Source of the DNA: an alpha proteobacterium HIMB114
Lineage (GTDB): Bacteria > Pseudomonadota > Alphaproteobacteria > Pelagibacterales > Pelagibacteraceae
Direction: 5' to 3'
Length of the DNA: 64,000 nt
NCBI GenBank assembly: GCA_000163555.2
Contig: ADAC02000001.1
Span: forward strand, 682,001-746,000
Shown: in pieces, positions 43,653 through 52,567 of the stretch
Numbering within the stretch: position 1 is the stretch's first letter
How the letters are laid out: each line of letters begins with the position of its first letter
The notes under the pieces: model-generated
The model's input: only the letters and a program-made list of their open reading frames with translations
Told to the model about the DNA's origin: nothing
Database searches by the model: none
Position numbers and translations under genes: made by a program

Positions 43653-44597
43653 ATGAAAAACTATTCAAATATCTTTAGCCCTACTGATAAAAATTTAAAA
43701 AAGTGCTCTAAGATATTAAAAAACCATGGCATCGCGGCATTACCAACTGAAACGGTCTATGGATTAGCTGGAAATGCATATTCAAATCGTGCTGTTACAA
43801 AAATATACAGTTTAAAAAAAAGACCAAAGAAAAACCCATTAATCGTTCACTTTGACTGCCTTCAATCTATCCTTAAAGAAACCGAGCAAAATCCATATCT
43901 TCAAAAACTATATCGCAAGTTTTCTCCAGGACCCATTACCTATGTATTAAAATTAAAAAAGAAATCTAAAATTTCAAAAAAACTTATTAATAAAAATGGA
44001 ACCATTGCATGTAGGGTTCCTGCAAACGCACATTTTAGAAAAATAATAAGGCTTGCTCATACACCTCTAGCAGCGCCAAGTGCTAATATCAGTAATCATG
44101 TATCTCCTACTTCATCAAAGGATGTTTTTGATGAATTTGGAAAAAAAATTAAATTCATATTAGATGGTAAACGATCAAAGGTTGGAATTGAATCTACTGT
44201 AGTCAATCTCGTTGGAAGACCTAAAGTATTACGCCCTGGCAAAATAACAAAGTATGAAATTCAAAAGGTCATAAAACATGTTACAAAAAATATATCTAAA
44301 GAAATTTTATCTCCTGGGCAGCTTAAAAAACATTACTCTCCTGGTATACCTGTTTTTTTAAATCAACAAAAACCAAAACCATATGGTGCTTTGCTTGTAT
44401 TTGGCAAAACAAAATTAAAAGGAAAAAATATATTCTATCTTTCAAAATCAAAATCATTGGATGAGTGTGCAAAAAAACTTTATCTAAAGTTAAGACAAAT
44501 TAAAAAATTAAAATATAAAACTATAACTGTTACAAAAATTCCAAATCAGGGTATTGGAATAGCAATAAATAACAGATTAAAAAGAGCATCATCATGA
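43653..44597 (+). CDS. L-threonylcarbamoyladenylate synthase (TsaC/Sua5 type)
   Basis: The YrdC-domain signature ILKNHGIAALPTETVYGLAGNA and KKRPKKNPLIVHF, LAAPSANISNHVSPT and KVGIESTVVNL identify the enzyme that makes threonylcarbamoyl-AMP for the tRNA t6A37 modification. The C-terminal extension (about 200-314) fits the Sua5 subtype. The frame is open upstream (TTG 43629, ATG 43632), but the ATG at 43653 (MKNYSNIFSPTDKNL) fits family N-termini best. It overlaps the following ABC gene by 4 bp. Confidence 0.9.
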   Translation: MKNYSNIFSPTDKNLKKCSKILKNHGIAALPTETVYGLAGNAYSNRAVTKIYSLKKRPKKNPLIVHFDCLQSILKETEQNPYLQKLYRKFSPGPITYVLKLKKKSKISKKLINKNGTIACRVPANAHFRKIIRLAHTPLAAPSANISNHVSPTSSKDVFDEFGKKIKFILDGKRSKVGIESTVVNLVGRPKVLRPGKITKYEIQKVIKHVTKNISKEILSPGQLKKHYSPGIPVFLNQQKPKPYGALLVFGKTKLKGKNIFYLSKSKSLDECAKKLYLKLRQIKKLKYKTITVTKIPNQGIGIAINNRLKRASS

Positions 44598-45325
44598 AAC
44601 CAATTGAAGTTAAAAACTTAAAAAAACAATTTAAAACTACTGAAGCTGTAAAAGGAATTAATTTTTCAATTAATCAAAGTGAAACTTTAGCACTTCTTGG
44701 TCCAAATGGATGTGGAAAAACCACAACCATTGGAATGTTGCTTGGCTTAATTACTCCAACATCAGGAAACATATTTATTAATGAAGAAGAATTAAATTAC
44801 AAAGATCATCAGTTCTTAAATATTATGAATTTTGCATCACCTTATGTCGAGCTTCCAAAAAAACTCACCGTTTTAGAAAATTTAAAAGTTTATGGGAGAA
44901 TGTATTTAATAAAAAATTTTAAAGAAAAAATTGATCAACTCATAGAAGATTTAAACTTAAAACCTTTTTTAAATAAAAGAACAGGTGAACTTTCATCGGG
45001 TCAAAAAAACAGAGTGTCTTTAGCGAAATCTTTAATTAATGATCCAAAGATCTTACTACTTGACGAACCAACAGCAAGTTTAGATCCTGATACCGGTGAC
45101 TATGTAAGAAGTTATTTAGAAAAGTATAAAAAAGAAAATGATATTAGTATTCTCTTGGCCTCTCATAATATGGATGAAGTCACAAGATTAAGTGATTATG
45201 TTTTAATGATGAAAGAAGGTCAGATTATTGATCATGGTAAAGCGAAAGATTTAATTGATAAACACGGAAGAGAAAATTTAGAACAAGTATTTTTAAAATT
45301 AGTGAGGCAGAAAAATGAACATTAA
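44594..45325 (+). CDS. ABC transporter ATP-binding protein (ABC-2 exporter)
   Basis: Walker A GPNGCGKTT, signature LSSGQKNRVSLAKSL, Walker B ILLLDEPTASLDPD and the switch His in LASHNMDEV are all present in 243 residues. The type matches drug or polysaccharide-type ABC-2 exporters. It overlaps the upstream tsaC-like gene by 4 bp and the permease gene by 11 bp, so the pair works together. Substrate unknown. Confidence 0.93.
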   Translation: MKPIEVKNLKKQFKTTEAVKGINFSINQSETLALLGPNGCGKTTTIGMLLGLITPTSGNIFINEEELNYKDHQFLNIMNFASPYVELPKKLTVLENLKVYGRMYLIKNFKEKIDQLIEDLNLKPFLNKRTGELSSGQKNRVSLAKSLINDPKILLLDEPTASLDPDTGDYVRSYLEKYKKENDISILLASHNMDEVTRLSDYVLMMKEGQIIDHGKAKDLIDKHGRENLEQVFLKLVRQKNEH

Positions 45326-46106
45326 AAGATCTTCATCATTAATGCTAAGGCATTTTTATTTAATCAGGTCATCTTTCCCAAGAATTTTTGACCTCATTTA
45401 TTGGCCAACTGTACAGATTATTCTATGGGGCTTTGTCTCTAAATTTTTTACAATGCATAGTGATTATTTTAACAATGTTGCTGGTGTCATATTAAGTGCT
45501 GCAATTCTTTACGACTTCTTATTTAGATCAAGTATTAGCTATAATATGCTTTTCTTAGAGGAAATTTGGAGCAGAAACATTATTAATTTATTTGTCTCTC
45601 CACTTAAAATATCTGAGATTATCATGGCATTAACGTCATCTGCTTTAATTCGAACCATGATTGGGTTAGTTCCTGCTGCTTTTATAGCTATTCCATTGTT
45701 TGGAATATCCATATTTGAACTTGGGGTTCCCTTGATACTCTTATTATTTAGCCTTTATTTATTTGGTGTAACCCTTGGACTCTTGGTTACTGCAGGCCTT
45801 GTTAGGTTTGGTCCATCATTTGAAAATGTAGCATGGGCTAGTTTATTTTTTATTGCTCCACTAGGATGTATTTATTATCCTGTAGAGATACTGCCCAGTT
45901 GGGTTCAGCCCATTGCACTTGGATTACCACTTGCGCATATATTTGAAGAAACGCGAAATATCCTTGTTAATCAAACGGTCAGTTTTACAAACATTTATTA
46001 TGCGATTGGCTTAAACCTAATTTACCTCACCCTTGCTATCTCAATATTTTACAAATCGTTTGCTAGCGCTAAAAGAAACGGAACATTAGTTAATATTGGT
46101 GAATAA
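45315..46106 (+). CDS. ABC-2 type transporter permease
   Basis: Six hydrophobic segments in 263 residues with the ABC-2 membrane pattern (SPLKISEIIMALTSSALIRT, LGCIYYPVEILPSWVQPIALGLPLAHIFEE) identify the membrane partner of the preceding ATPase. Nothing in sequence shows the cargo. Confidence 0.9.
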   Translation: MNIKRSSSLMLRHFYLIRSSFPRIFDLIYWPTVQIILWGFVSKFFTMHSDYFNNVAGVILSAAILYDFLFRSSISYNMLFLEEIWSRNIINLFVSPLKISEIIMALTSSALIRTMIGLVPAAFIAIPLFGISIFELGVPLILLLFSLYLFGVTLGLLVTAGLVRFGPSFENVAWASLFFIAPLGCIYYPVEILPSWVQPIALGLPLAHIFEETRNILVNQTVSFTNIYYAIGLNLIYLTLAISIFYKSFASAKRNGTLVNIGE

Positions 46107-46136
46107 TTTTTAAAATATTGATAAATATTAGCTCAT

Positions 46137-46213
46137 GCGCCTGTAGCTCAACTGGATAGAGCGCCAGATTTCGGCTCTGGAGGTTCAGGGTTCGACTCCT
46201 TGCAGGCGCGCCA
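46137..46213 (+). tRNA. tRNA-Arg (anticodon TCG)
   Basis: A cloverleaf with acceptor stem GCGCCTG/CAGGCGC, discriminator G and encoded CCA, D-arm AGCTCAACTGGATAGAGC, anticodon stem CCAGA/TCTGG around TTTCGGC, and T-arm AGGGTTCGACTCCT. The anticodon TCG reads CGA and related CGN arginine codons. Confidence 0.96.
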
Positions 46214-46280
46214 AAATAAAAAGTCCTATAAAAATTTACAAATGTTCCAAAAATATATTCCAAACCACAAGATATGCTAA

Positions 46281-46389
46281 ATACAACTTTATAGTTGTAT
46301 ACGGTTCAACTGAACCTCTCATTTGTTATACCTATTAGTAGAGTAATTTGTAAATTGCAACGCTACTAATTGTATAAACTATAAGTTGT
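46281..46389 (+). promoter_or_regulatory. Multi-hairpin 5' leader before the betaine-type binding protein (candidate regulatory RNA)
   Basis: Three stems are visible: ATACAACT/AGTTGTAT (46281-46300), GGTTCA/TGAACC (46303-46316), and ATTAGTAG/CTACTAAT (46334-46370). The 3' segment ACTATAAGTTGT (46378-46389) can also pair with ACAACTTTATAGT of the first hairpin, giving a mutually exclusive long stem enclosing the other two. The leader ends just before the AAGGAGAG ribosome binding site. No known riboswitch class is recognised. Confidence 0.5.
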
Positions 46390-46407
46390 AAAAATTAAGG
46401 AGAGAAA

Positions 46408-47418
46408 ATGAAAAAAATATTAACGGTTTTAATAGGAGCTTGGTTCTTGTTATTATCTAACACGGGTGAAAGTAATGCCGCCTGTAAAAATGTAAAAATT
46501 GCAAACATGAACTGGGCATCAGCTGGTCTGATGGCCAATATAGATAAGATTGTCCTTGAAAAGGGGTTTGGTTGTAATGTTGAACTTATTCAAGCTGATA
46601 CAGTTCCAGCATTTACATCAATGAATGAAAAAGGTTCACCTGATATCGTTCCAGAACTTTGGGCCAACTCATTTATTACACCGCTGAATAAAGCGATTAA
46701 AGAAGGAAGACTTCACAGATTAAACAAAGGTCCAATTACCGGACTTGGTGAAGGATGGTGGGTCACTCCTGCATTTAGAAAAAAACATCCTGAAATTAAA
46801 ACTGTGATGGATTTATTAAAAAGACCAGATTTATTTCCACATCCAGAAGATAAATCAAAAGGTGGATTTGTGACTTGTCCTGCAGGTTGGGCATGTCAAT
46901 TAAGTAATGCAAACCTTTTTAGAGCTTTTGAAATGGAGAAAAAAGGTTGGAAACTTATTGATCCAGGTTCTGCAGCTGGTTTAGATGGAACAATTGCAAA
47001 AGCAGCTGAGAGAGGACAAAATTGGGTTGGTTACTATTGGGCACCAACTGCAATGATTGGAAAATATAATCTAGTGAAACTTGATTGGGGAATTCCATTT
47101 GCAGGAAAAGAAAATTGGGATGGATGTATTGCAAAACCCGAGAAAGATTGTGCAAATCCAAAGCCAACTGCATGGATTACACCAGCTGTAAACACTGTGG
47201 TTACTGATAAGTTTAGAAAAAATGCTGATAAAAATTTAATCACATATTTTGAGAAAAGAACTTATCCAGGCAAAGTAATGAACGGTATGCTTGTTTACAT
47301 GACAGAAAATCAAGCAGATGGTTCTGATGCTGCAATCGAGTTTTTTAAAAAACACGAGACTGTTTGGACGAAATGGCTTCCAACAGATGTAGCAAACAAA
47401 ATTAAAAAATCATTATAA
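46408..47418 (+). CDS. Glycine betaine/proline-type ABC transporter substrate-binding protein (OpuAC family)
   Basis: A signal peptide (MKKILTVLIGAWFLLLSNTG, cleavage near SNA-AC) is followed by an OpuAC fold with NMNWASAGLMANIDKIVLEKG, EGWWVTPAFRKKHPEI and NWVGYYWAPTAMIGKYNLVKL rich in Trp/Tyr that could form an aromatic cage for a quaternary amine. Ligand could be glycine betaine, proline betaine, DMSP or choline. A strong ribosome binding site precedes the ATG at 46408. The permease follows after 18 bp. Confidence 0.88.
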   Translation: MKKILTVLIGAWFLLLSNTGESNAACKNVKIANMNWASAGLMANIDKIVLEKGFGCNVELIQADTVPAFTSMNEKGSPDIVPELWANSFITPLNKAIKEGRLHRLNKGPITGLGEGWWVTPAFRKKHPEIKTVMDLLKRPDLFPHPEDKSKGGFVTCPAGWACQLSNANLFRAFEMEKKGWKLIDPGSAAGLDGTIAKAAERGQNWVGYYWAPTAMIGKYNLVKLDWGIPFAGKENWDGCIAKPEKDCANPKPTAWITPAVNTVVTDKFRKNADKNLITYFEKRTYPGKVMNGMLVYMTENQADGSDAAIEFFKKHETVWTKWLPTDVANKIKKSL

Positions 47419-47424
47419 TATTAT

Positions 47425-47473
47425 CTCGCTCTAAAGATGGAATATCTTATAAACTTTCCCTCTTTAGGGCGAG
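47425..47473 (+). promoter_or_regulatory. 13-bp hairpin that covers the permease start codon
   Basis: CTCGCTCTAAAGA (47425-47437) and TCTTTAGGGCGAG (47461-47473) form a 13-bp RNA stem with one G-U pair and a 23-nt loop. The A of the permease ATG (47437) is the last stem base. It begins 7 nt after the binding-protein stop. It could protect the upstream mRNA end and lower permease translation. Confidence 0.65.
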
Positions 47474-48324
47474 AAACACTTCGAGATTTAAAAAAAGGAG
47501 TAGATAGTTCTTTTAAAGACTTTTCACGATCATATGGTGAAGGTATAGAAAATTTTTTTGACCCCTTATTACAATTTTTAGTTTTTTTTGAAAAATTATT
47601 AATTAACTCTCCTTGGCCAATTATTATTGCAGTTATTGCTTTTTTGACTTGGAAAGCATCTCAAAAATTAAGTTTAGTCTTTGGTACAGTTTTATCATTT
47701 ATTATTATTGGTTTGTTTGGAATGTGGGAAGATACCATGTCGACACTTGCAATTATTTCAGTTGCTACACTACTTTGTTTATTAATTGGTGCACCTATTG
47801 GAATTGTAATGGCAAAATCAAACAAAGTTTCGGTAGTGATGTCTCCAATTTTAGATACCATGCAAACCATTCCTACGTTTGTTTATTTAATCCCAATCAT
47901 CATGTTACTTGGAATTGGAAAAGTTCCAGGTTTAATCGCAGTTTGCATTTATGCAATTCCACCGATTGTAAGATTAACAAATCTTGGAATTAGAGAGGTA
48001 AATGCAAAATTGATTGAAGCTGGAAAAGCGCTTGGAATTTCTAAGTTTGTCATTCTATACCGAATAGAATTTCCTTTAGCACTTCCATCAATAATGACTG
48101 GAGTTAACCAAACTATCATGATGTCTCTTGCAATGGTGGTCATTGCATCAATGATTGGAGTGAGTGGTCTTGGTGTTCCAATCTTAAGATCAATTTCAAA
48201 TCAATATCTTGCTCTAGGTTTAATGAATGGGTTAGCAATTGTTGCACTTGCAATCATATTTGACCGAATATCTCAGCACTACGCAAGGCGAATGCAAAAA
48301 CACAAAGATGTAATGAAAAAATAA
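47437..48324 (+). CDS. Betaine-type ABC transporter permease (ProW/OpuAB family)
   Basis: The binding-protein-dependent permease motif is visible in IREVNAKLIEAGKALGISKFVILYRIEFPLALPSIM (EAA loop, read in segments), with about seven membrane segments in 295 residues and a MQTIPTFVYLIPIIMLLG region typical of ProW. It has no evident Shine-Dalgarno, and its start codon lies in a hairpin. No cognate ATPase (ProV) follows; the next genes are the amino-acid transporter, so an ATPase must come from elsewhere. Confidence 0.9.
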   Translation: MEYLINFPSLGRETLRDLKKGVDSSFKDFSRSYGEGIENFFDPLLQFLVFFEKLLINSPWPIIIAVIAFLTWKASQKLSLVFGTVLSFIIIGLFGMWEDTMSTLAIISVATLLCLLIGAPIGIVMAKSNKVSVVMSPILDTMQTIPTFVYLIPIIMLLGIGKVPGLIAVCIYAIPPIVRLTNLGIREVNAKLIEAGKALGISKFVILYRIEFPLALPSIMTGVNQTIMMSLAMVVIASMIGVSGLGVPILRSISNQYLALGLMNGLAIVALAIIFDRISQHYARRMQKHKDVMKK

Positions 48325-48381
48325 TTCAACTAAAAATTGAATATCTTATATCTCAAAACCATAAGAGAAATAATTAAATAA

Positions 48382-48410
48382 TTGTAATTTGGCTTATATT
48401 TTTCTATCTT
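48382..48410 (+). promoter_or_regulatory. Candidate aapJ promoter
   Basis: TTGTAA (48382-48387), a 17-nt spacer and TATCTT (48405-48410) lie about 30 bp before the aapJ ATG at 48444, which is preceded by AAAAGGGGAAC as ribosome binding site. Match is moderate. Confidence 0.4.
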
Positions 48411-48443
48411 AAGGTATCTTTAATTTAAATTAAAAGGGGAACA

Positions 48444-49487
48444 ATGAAAAACATAATGAAAGCAATTGGTAGTTTATCAGTATTAGCTTTTGTTTTAACG
48501 GCTTGCGGCGACGGCGGTGGAGCTAAAAAAACAACTAGTACTTTAGATACTACTAAAAGTCAGGGCTTTGTGAAATGTGGTGTTTCGCAAGGTGTGCCAG
48601 GATTTTCAAATGCTGACGCGTCTGGAAACTGGACAGGTATCGACGTGGATGTTTGTAGAGCAGTAGCTGCTGCAGTTCTAGGCGATGCTAGTAAAGTAAA
48701 ATATACAGGTTTAAGTGCTAAAGAAAGATTTACAGCACTTCAAGCTGGTGAAATTGATATATTATCAAGAAATACTACTTGGACATTAGAAAGAGATGCT
48801 TCAATCGGATTAACATTCGTTGGTGTAAACTTCTATGATGGTCAAGGTTTCATGGTGAGAAAAAGCACAGGTTTAAAATCTGTAAATGATTTTAAAAATG
48901 GTGTGAAAGTTTGTACTAACCTTGGAACAACAACTGAGCTTAACATGGCTGACTTCTTTAAATCTAAAGGTGTTAAATACGAGCCTGTAGTATTTGAAAA
49001 AGCTGACGAAGTTGTTCAAGCTTATGATGCTGGTAGATGTGATACATATACTACAGATAAATCAGCACTAGCTGCACAAAGTACTAAAATGAAAGATCCA
49101 ACTGAGCACGTTGTATTACCTGAAACAATCTCAAAAGAACCATTAGGTCCTGTTGTGAGACAAGGTGATTCAAAATGGGAAGATGTTGTAAGATGGTCAT
49201 TAAATGTTTTCATCGAAGCTGAAGAATATGGCGTTAATTCTGGAAACATTGACTCAATGAAAGAAAGCAAGAACCCAGCTATTCAAAGAATAGTAGGTGC
49301 TGAAGGTACTAAAAATGGTGAAGCCCTAGGTTTAGATAATCAGTGGAGCTATAGAATTATCAAGCAAATTGGTAACTATGGTGAAAGCTACAAAAGAAAC
49401 CTAGCTGACACTAATATTATGCCTGAAAGAGGTCCAAACCAACTATGGACTAAAGGCGGAATTTTATACGTACCGCCAGTGAGGTAA
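48444..49487 (+). CDS. aapJ: General L-amino acid ABC transporter substrate-binding protein
   Basis: The 347-residue protein has an N-terminal signal with lipobox LTAC (Cys 21), so it is predicted to be a lipoprotein rather than a free periplasmic protein. The family-3 solute-binding core is clear: GFVKCGVSQGVPGFSNADASGNW, DVDVCRAVAAAVLGD, LSAKERFTALQAGEIDIL, and C-terminal RGPNQLWTKGGILYVPP. It is followed by an intrinsic terminator before aapQ, which favours excess binding protein over membrane parts. Confidence 0.95.
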   Translation: MKNIMKAIGSLSVLAFVLTACGDGGGAKKTTSTLDTTKSQGFVKCGVSQGVPGFSNADASGNWTGIDVDVCRAVAAAVLGDASKVKYTGLSAKERFTALQAGEIDILSRNTTWTLERDASIGLTFVGVNFYDGQGFMVRKSTGLKSVNDFKNGVKVCTNLGTTTELNMADFFKSKGVKYEPVVFEKADEVVQAYDAGRCDTYTTDKSALAAQSTKMKDPTEHVVLPETISKEPLGPVVRQGDSKWEDVVRWSLNVFIEAEEYGVNSGNIDSMKESKNPAIQRIVGAEGTKNGEALGLDNQWSYRIIKQIGNYGESYKRNLADTNIMPERGPNQLWTKGGILYVPPVR

Positions 49488-49504
49488 TTATATACTTAAA
49501 AAAA

Positions 49505-49532
49505 GGGCTAGAATTTCTAGCCCTTTTTTTTT
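49505..49532 (+). terminator. Intrinsic terminator between aapJ and aapQ
   Basis: GGGCTAGA-ATT-TCTAGCCC (49505-49523) followed by nine Ts is a near-perfect rho-independent terminator 17 bp after the aapJ stop. Read-through past it would set aapQMP expression below aapJ. Confidence 0.9.
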
Positions 49533-49551
49533 ACATAAATCCCAAAATAAT

Positions 49552-50748
49552 ATGTCATTTTTAAAAAATAAAGTCGAAAGAATTGATCAGTACTTGAGTG
49601 ATCACCCAAGAATTAAATTTGTTTTACCTCAAGCATTACTTTTTGCATTTTTAATTTTAATAGTTGGCTACTTTTCTTTCAATGCAAGTACCAACTTAGA
49701 GGCTCGTGGAATTGATACTGGATTTAGTTTTTTAAATAAGAAAGCATCATTTGATATTCAGTTTAGTTTAATTGAGTTTGACTCTAGTATGACATATGGT
49801 CGTGCTTATTTAGTAGGTTTATTAAATACAATTTTAGTTTCTGTTATTGGAATTTTATTTGCAACTATTCTTGGTTTTATATTTGGTATTTTAAGACTTT
49901 CATCAAATCCTTTAGCATCTGGATTGGCGACTTCTTATATCGAATTTTTTAGAAATATTTCTTTATTACTTCAAATCTTTTTTTGGTATTTTACAGTACT
50001 TCGTTTTTTGCCTCAGACAGAAAATTCTATTGTTTTATTTGACTCAATATATGCAAATATCAAAGGTGTCTATTTTCCAAAATTTGTTTGGACAAATTTA
50101 AGTTTCCTAATTTATGGTTTAATTTTTACATTTGTCTCAATTTACTTTTTTAATATCTATGCCAGAAAATTAAGGGAAAATACTGGAAAAATTTTACCTC
50201 AATTTTTAATATCTCTTGGAATTTTAATAATTTTACCAACATTAGTTGTGTTTATTTTTGGTGTTGGTGTTGAGTTTTCTCATCCAAAACTTGAAATTAA
50301 AATGGGAATTGCAAACTACATTGGTGGTTCATCAATTATACCGGAATTTTTAGCCCTAGCCTTTGCATTATCAATTTATACATCAACTTTCATTGCAGAA
50401 AACGTTCGAGCTGGAATTTTAGGAATTGATAAAGGACAAAAAGAAGCTGCAGCATCAATTGGATTAACTAATGCCCAAGTTTTAAGACTGGTTGTAATTC
50501 CTCAGGCTTTAAGAATTATTATACCACCAACAACAAACCAATATTTAAATCTTACTAAAAACTCGTCTCTTGCAGCTGCTATTGCATACCCAGATATTGT
50601 TTTAGTTTTTGCTGGAACAGCTTTAATGCAAACAGGTAGAGCGATTGAAATTGTTACCATCACAATGCTTACTTATTTAACGTTAAGTATAAGTATTTCT
50701 ATCTTTATGAATTGGTACAACAAAAAGGTTTCATTGACAGAAAGATAA
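49552..50748 (+). CDS. aapQ: General L-amino acid ABC transporter permease
   Basis: The 398-residue polytopic protein has the His/Glu/Gln/Arg/opine permease pattern: TYGRAYLVGLLNTILVSVIGI near the N-terminal half, YIEFFRNISLLLQIFFWY and the EAA loop GIDKGQKEAAASIGLTNAQVLRLVVIPQALR. The large loop between segments, typical of AapQ, is visible at about 160-245. It lies 2 bp before aapM. Confidence 0.94.
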   Translation: MSFLKNKVERIDQYLSDHPRIKFVLPQALLFAFLILIVGYFSFNASTNLEARGIDTGFSFLNKKASFDIQFSLIEFDSSMTYGRAYLVGLLNTILVSVIGILFATILGFIFGILRLSSNPLASGLATSYIEFFRNISLLLQIFFWYFTVLRFLPQTENSIVLFDSIYANIKGVYFPKFVWTNLSFLIYGLIFTFVSIYFFNIYARKLRENTGKILPQFLISLGILIILPTLVVFIFGVGVEFSHPKLEIKMGIANYIGGSSIIPEFLALAFALSIYTSTFIAENVRAGILGIDKGQKEAAASIGLTNAQVLRLVVIPQALRIIIPPTTNQYLNLTKNSSLAAAIAYPDIVLVFAGTALMQTGRAIEIVTITMLTYLTLSISISIFMNWYNKKVSLTER

Positions 50749-50749
50749 T

Positions 50750-51796
50750 ATGAATAAAACTTTAAACTACATTAGAGAGAAATTTTTTTCATCACCCATA
50801 GATGCATTTCTTACAATTTCAATCAGTTATTTAATCTATTTGACCATTCCACCACTTCTTGATTGGATGTTCATCAGCGCAACTTTTTCTGGTGAAAGCA
50901 AAAAAGAATGTGTTTCAGGTGGAGCATGCTGGGTATTTGTTAAAATTTGGTTTAATAGATTTTTATATGGAATGTATCCAAATGATGAGGTTTGGAGAGT
51001 AAATCTTCCATTTGGAATTTTGGTAGTATCGATTATTGTCTATAGATTTTTAAATGAGAAATATAAAAAATATCTGTTTTTATTTTTAATTATTCCGTTT
51101 CCAATTTTATCATTAATGCTTTTTTCAGGTGGTTTTCTGGGTTTGATGCCAGTTGAAACTAGAGAATGGGGAGGATTATTTTTAACGCTTGTTATATCAA
51201 TATTTGCAATCATCTTCTGTTTCCCATTAGGCGTTCTTTTGGCAATGGGAAGAAGATCAAATCTTCCAGTAGTGAGATATTTTTCAGTTGGCTTTATTGA
51301 ATTTTGGAGAGGGGTTCCTCTTATTACAGTTTTATTTATGGCAGGCGTTATGTTCCCGCTTCTTTTACCGGCTGGAACTAATATGGATAAATTAGTTAGA
51401 GTTATTATTGCAATTACCTTGTTTGAAGCTGCTTATATGGCTGAAGTGGTTAGAGGTGGATTGCAAGCTGTAGGTCGCGGCCAATATGACGCCTCAAAGG
51501 CAATTGGTATGGGGTATTGGAAAAGTCATATCTTTATTATTCTTCCACAAGCTTTAAAGTTAGTGATACCTGGAATTGCTAATACTTTCATTGCACTATT
51601 TAAAGATACACCTTTAGTTTTTGTGGTTGGACTACTTGAAATTTTAGGAATGGTAAATTTAGCAAAAACAAATCCTGCGTGGCTTGGAATGGCAACAGAA
51701 GGTTATGTATTTGTAGCTTTAGTTTACTGGATTTTTTGTTTCGCTATGAGCAGATATAGTTTAAGTATAGAAGAGAAATTAAAAACAACTAACTAG
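50750..51796 (+). CDS. aapM: General L-amino acid ABC transporter permease
   Basis: This partner permease (348 residues) has [21 protein letters not shown] and the EAA loop [35 protein letters not shown] Cys-containing periplasmic segment [23 protein letters not shown] matches AapM orthologues. It is 5 bp before the ATPase gene. Confidence 0.94.
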   Translation: MNKTLNYIREKFFSSPIDAFLTISISYLIYLTIPPLLDWMFISATFSGESKKECVSGGACWVFVKIWFNRFLYGMYPNDEVWRVNLPFGILVVSIIVYRFLNEKYKKYLFLFLIIPFPILSLMLFSGGFLGLMPVETREWGGLFLTLVISIFAIIFCFPLGVLLAMGRRSNLPVVRYFSVGFIEFWRGVPLITVLFMAGVMFPLLLPAGTNMDKLVRVIIAITLFEAAYMAEVVRGGLQAVGRGQYDASKAIGMGYWKSHIFIILPQALKLVIPGIANTFIALFKDTPLVFVVGLLEILGMVNLAKTNPAWLGMATEGYVFVALVYWIFCFAMSRYSLSIEEKLKTTN

Positions 51797-51801
51797 GGAC
51801 A

Positions 51802-52533
51802 ATGGAAAATATAATTCAATTAAAACAAGTTAATAAATGGTACGGTGATTTTCATGTCCTAAAAGACATTAACTTTGAAGTTAGCGAGAAAGAAAAAGTT
51901 GTTATTTGTGGTCCCTCTGGATCAGGAAAGTCTACATTAATTAGATGCATCAATAGATTAGAAGAACATCAAAAAGGTGAAATCATAGTGGATGGCATGA
52001 CCCTTGATGAGAATACAAAAAATATCTCAGCAATTAGAAGTGAAGTTGGAATGGTATTTCAACAATTTAATTTGTTTCCACACTTATCTATTTTAGAAAA
52101 TTGTACACTTGCTCAAATTTGGGTGAAGAAAAAAACAAAAAAAGAATCTGAAGCTTTAGCTATGGATTATTTGAAAAAAGTTCAAATTGATGATCAGGCT
52201 GCAAAGTTCCCAGGACAGTTATCAGGTGGTCAACAACAAAGAGCTGCAATTGCAAGAGCGCTTTGTATGGAGCCAAAAATTATGCTTTTTGATGAGCCTA
52301 CTTCTGCATTAGACCCTGAAATGATTAAAGAGGTTTTAGATGTGATGGTTGATTTAGCAAAAGGTGGGATGACAATGTGCGTGGTAACACACGAGATGGG
52401 TTTTGCAAAAGAAGTTGCAGATCGTGTCGTATTTATGGATGAAGGGAATATTGTTGAAGCTAAAAAGACTAAAGACTTCTTTGATAACCCAGAGAATGAG
52501 AGAACAAAACTTTTCCTAAGTCAAATTCTATAA
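51802..52533 (+). CDS. aapP: General L-amino acid ABC transporter ATP-binding protein
   Basis: Walker [11 protein letters not shown]-loop [20 protein letters not shown], signature [15 protein letters not shown], Walker [15 protein letters not shown] and switch His in THEMGF are present in 243 residues. It powers AapJQM. The orphan betaine-type permease upstream has a different ATPase class, so sharing is unlikely. Confidence 0.96.
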   Translation: MENIIQLKQVNKWYGDFHVLKDINFEVSEKEKVVICGPSGSGKSTLIRCINRLEEHQKGEIIVDGMTLDENTKNISAIRSEVGMVFQQFNLFPHLSILENCTLAQIWVKKKTKKESEALAMDYLKKVQIDDQAAKFPGQLSGGQQQRAAIARALCMEPKIMLFDEPTSALDPEMIKEVLDVMVDLAKGGMTMCVVTHEMGFAKEVADRVVFMDEGNIVEAKKTKDFFDNPENERTKLFLSQIL

Positions 52534-52567
52534 ACTTTTTGTTTATATAAGATATACTTTAACTCAG

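Noticed and set aside
47613-47993. 126-codon frame within the betaine-type permease
   Set aside because: Out-of-frame with the EAA-loop-containing permease; Cys/Tyr-rich composition is an artefact of frame shift.
51802-52533. AapP as the missing ATPase of the betaine-type permease
   Set aside because: It is placed at the end of aapJQMP and has the polar amino-acid ATPase pattern, without the C-terminal CBS region usual for ProV.
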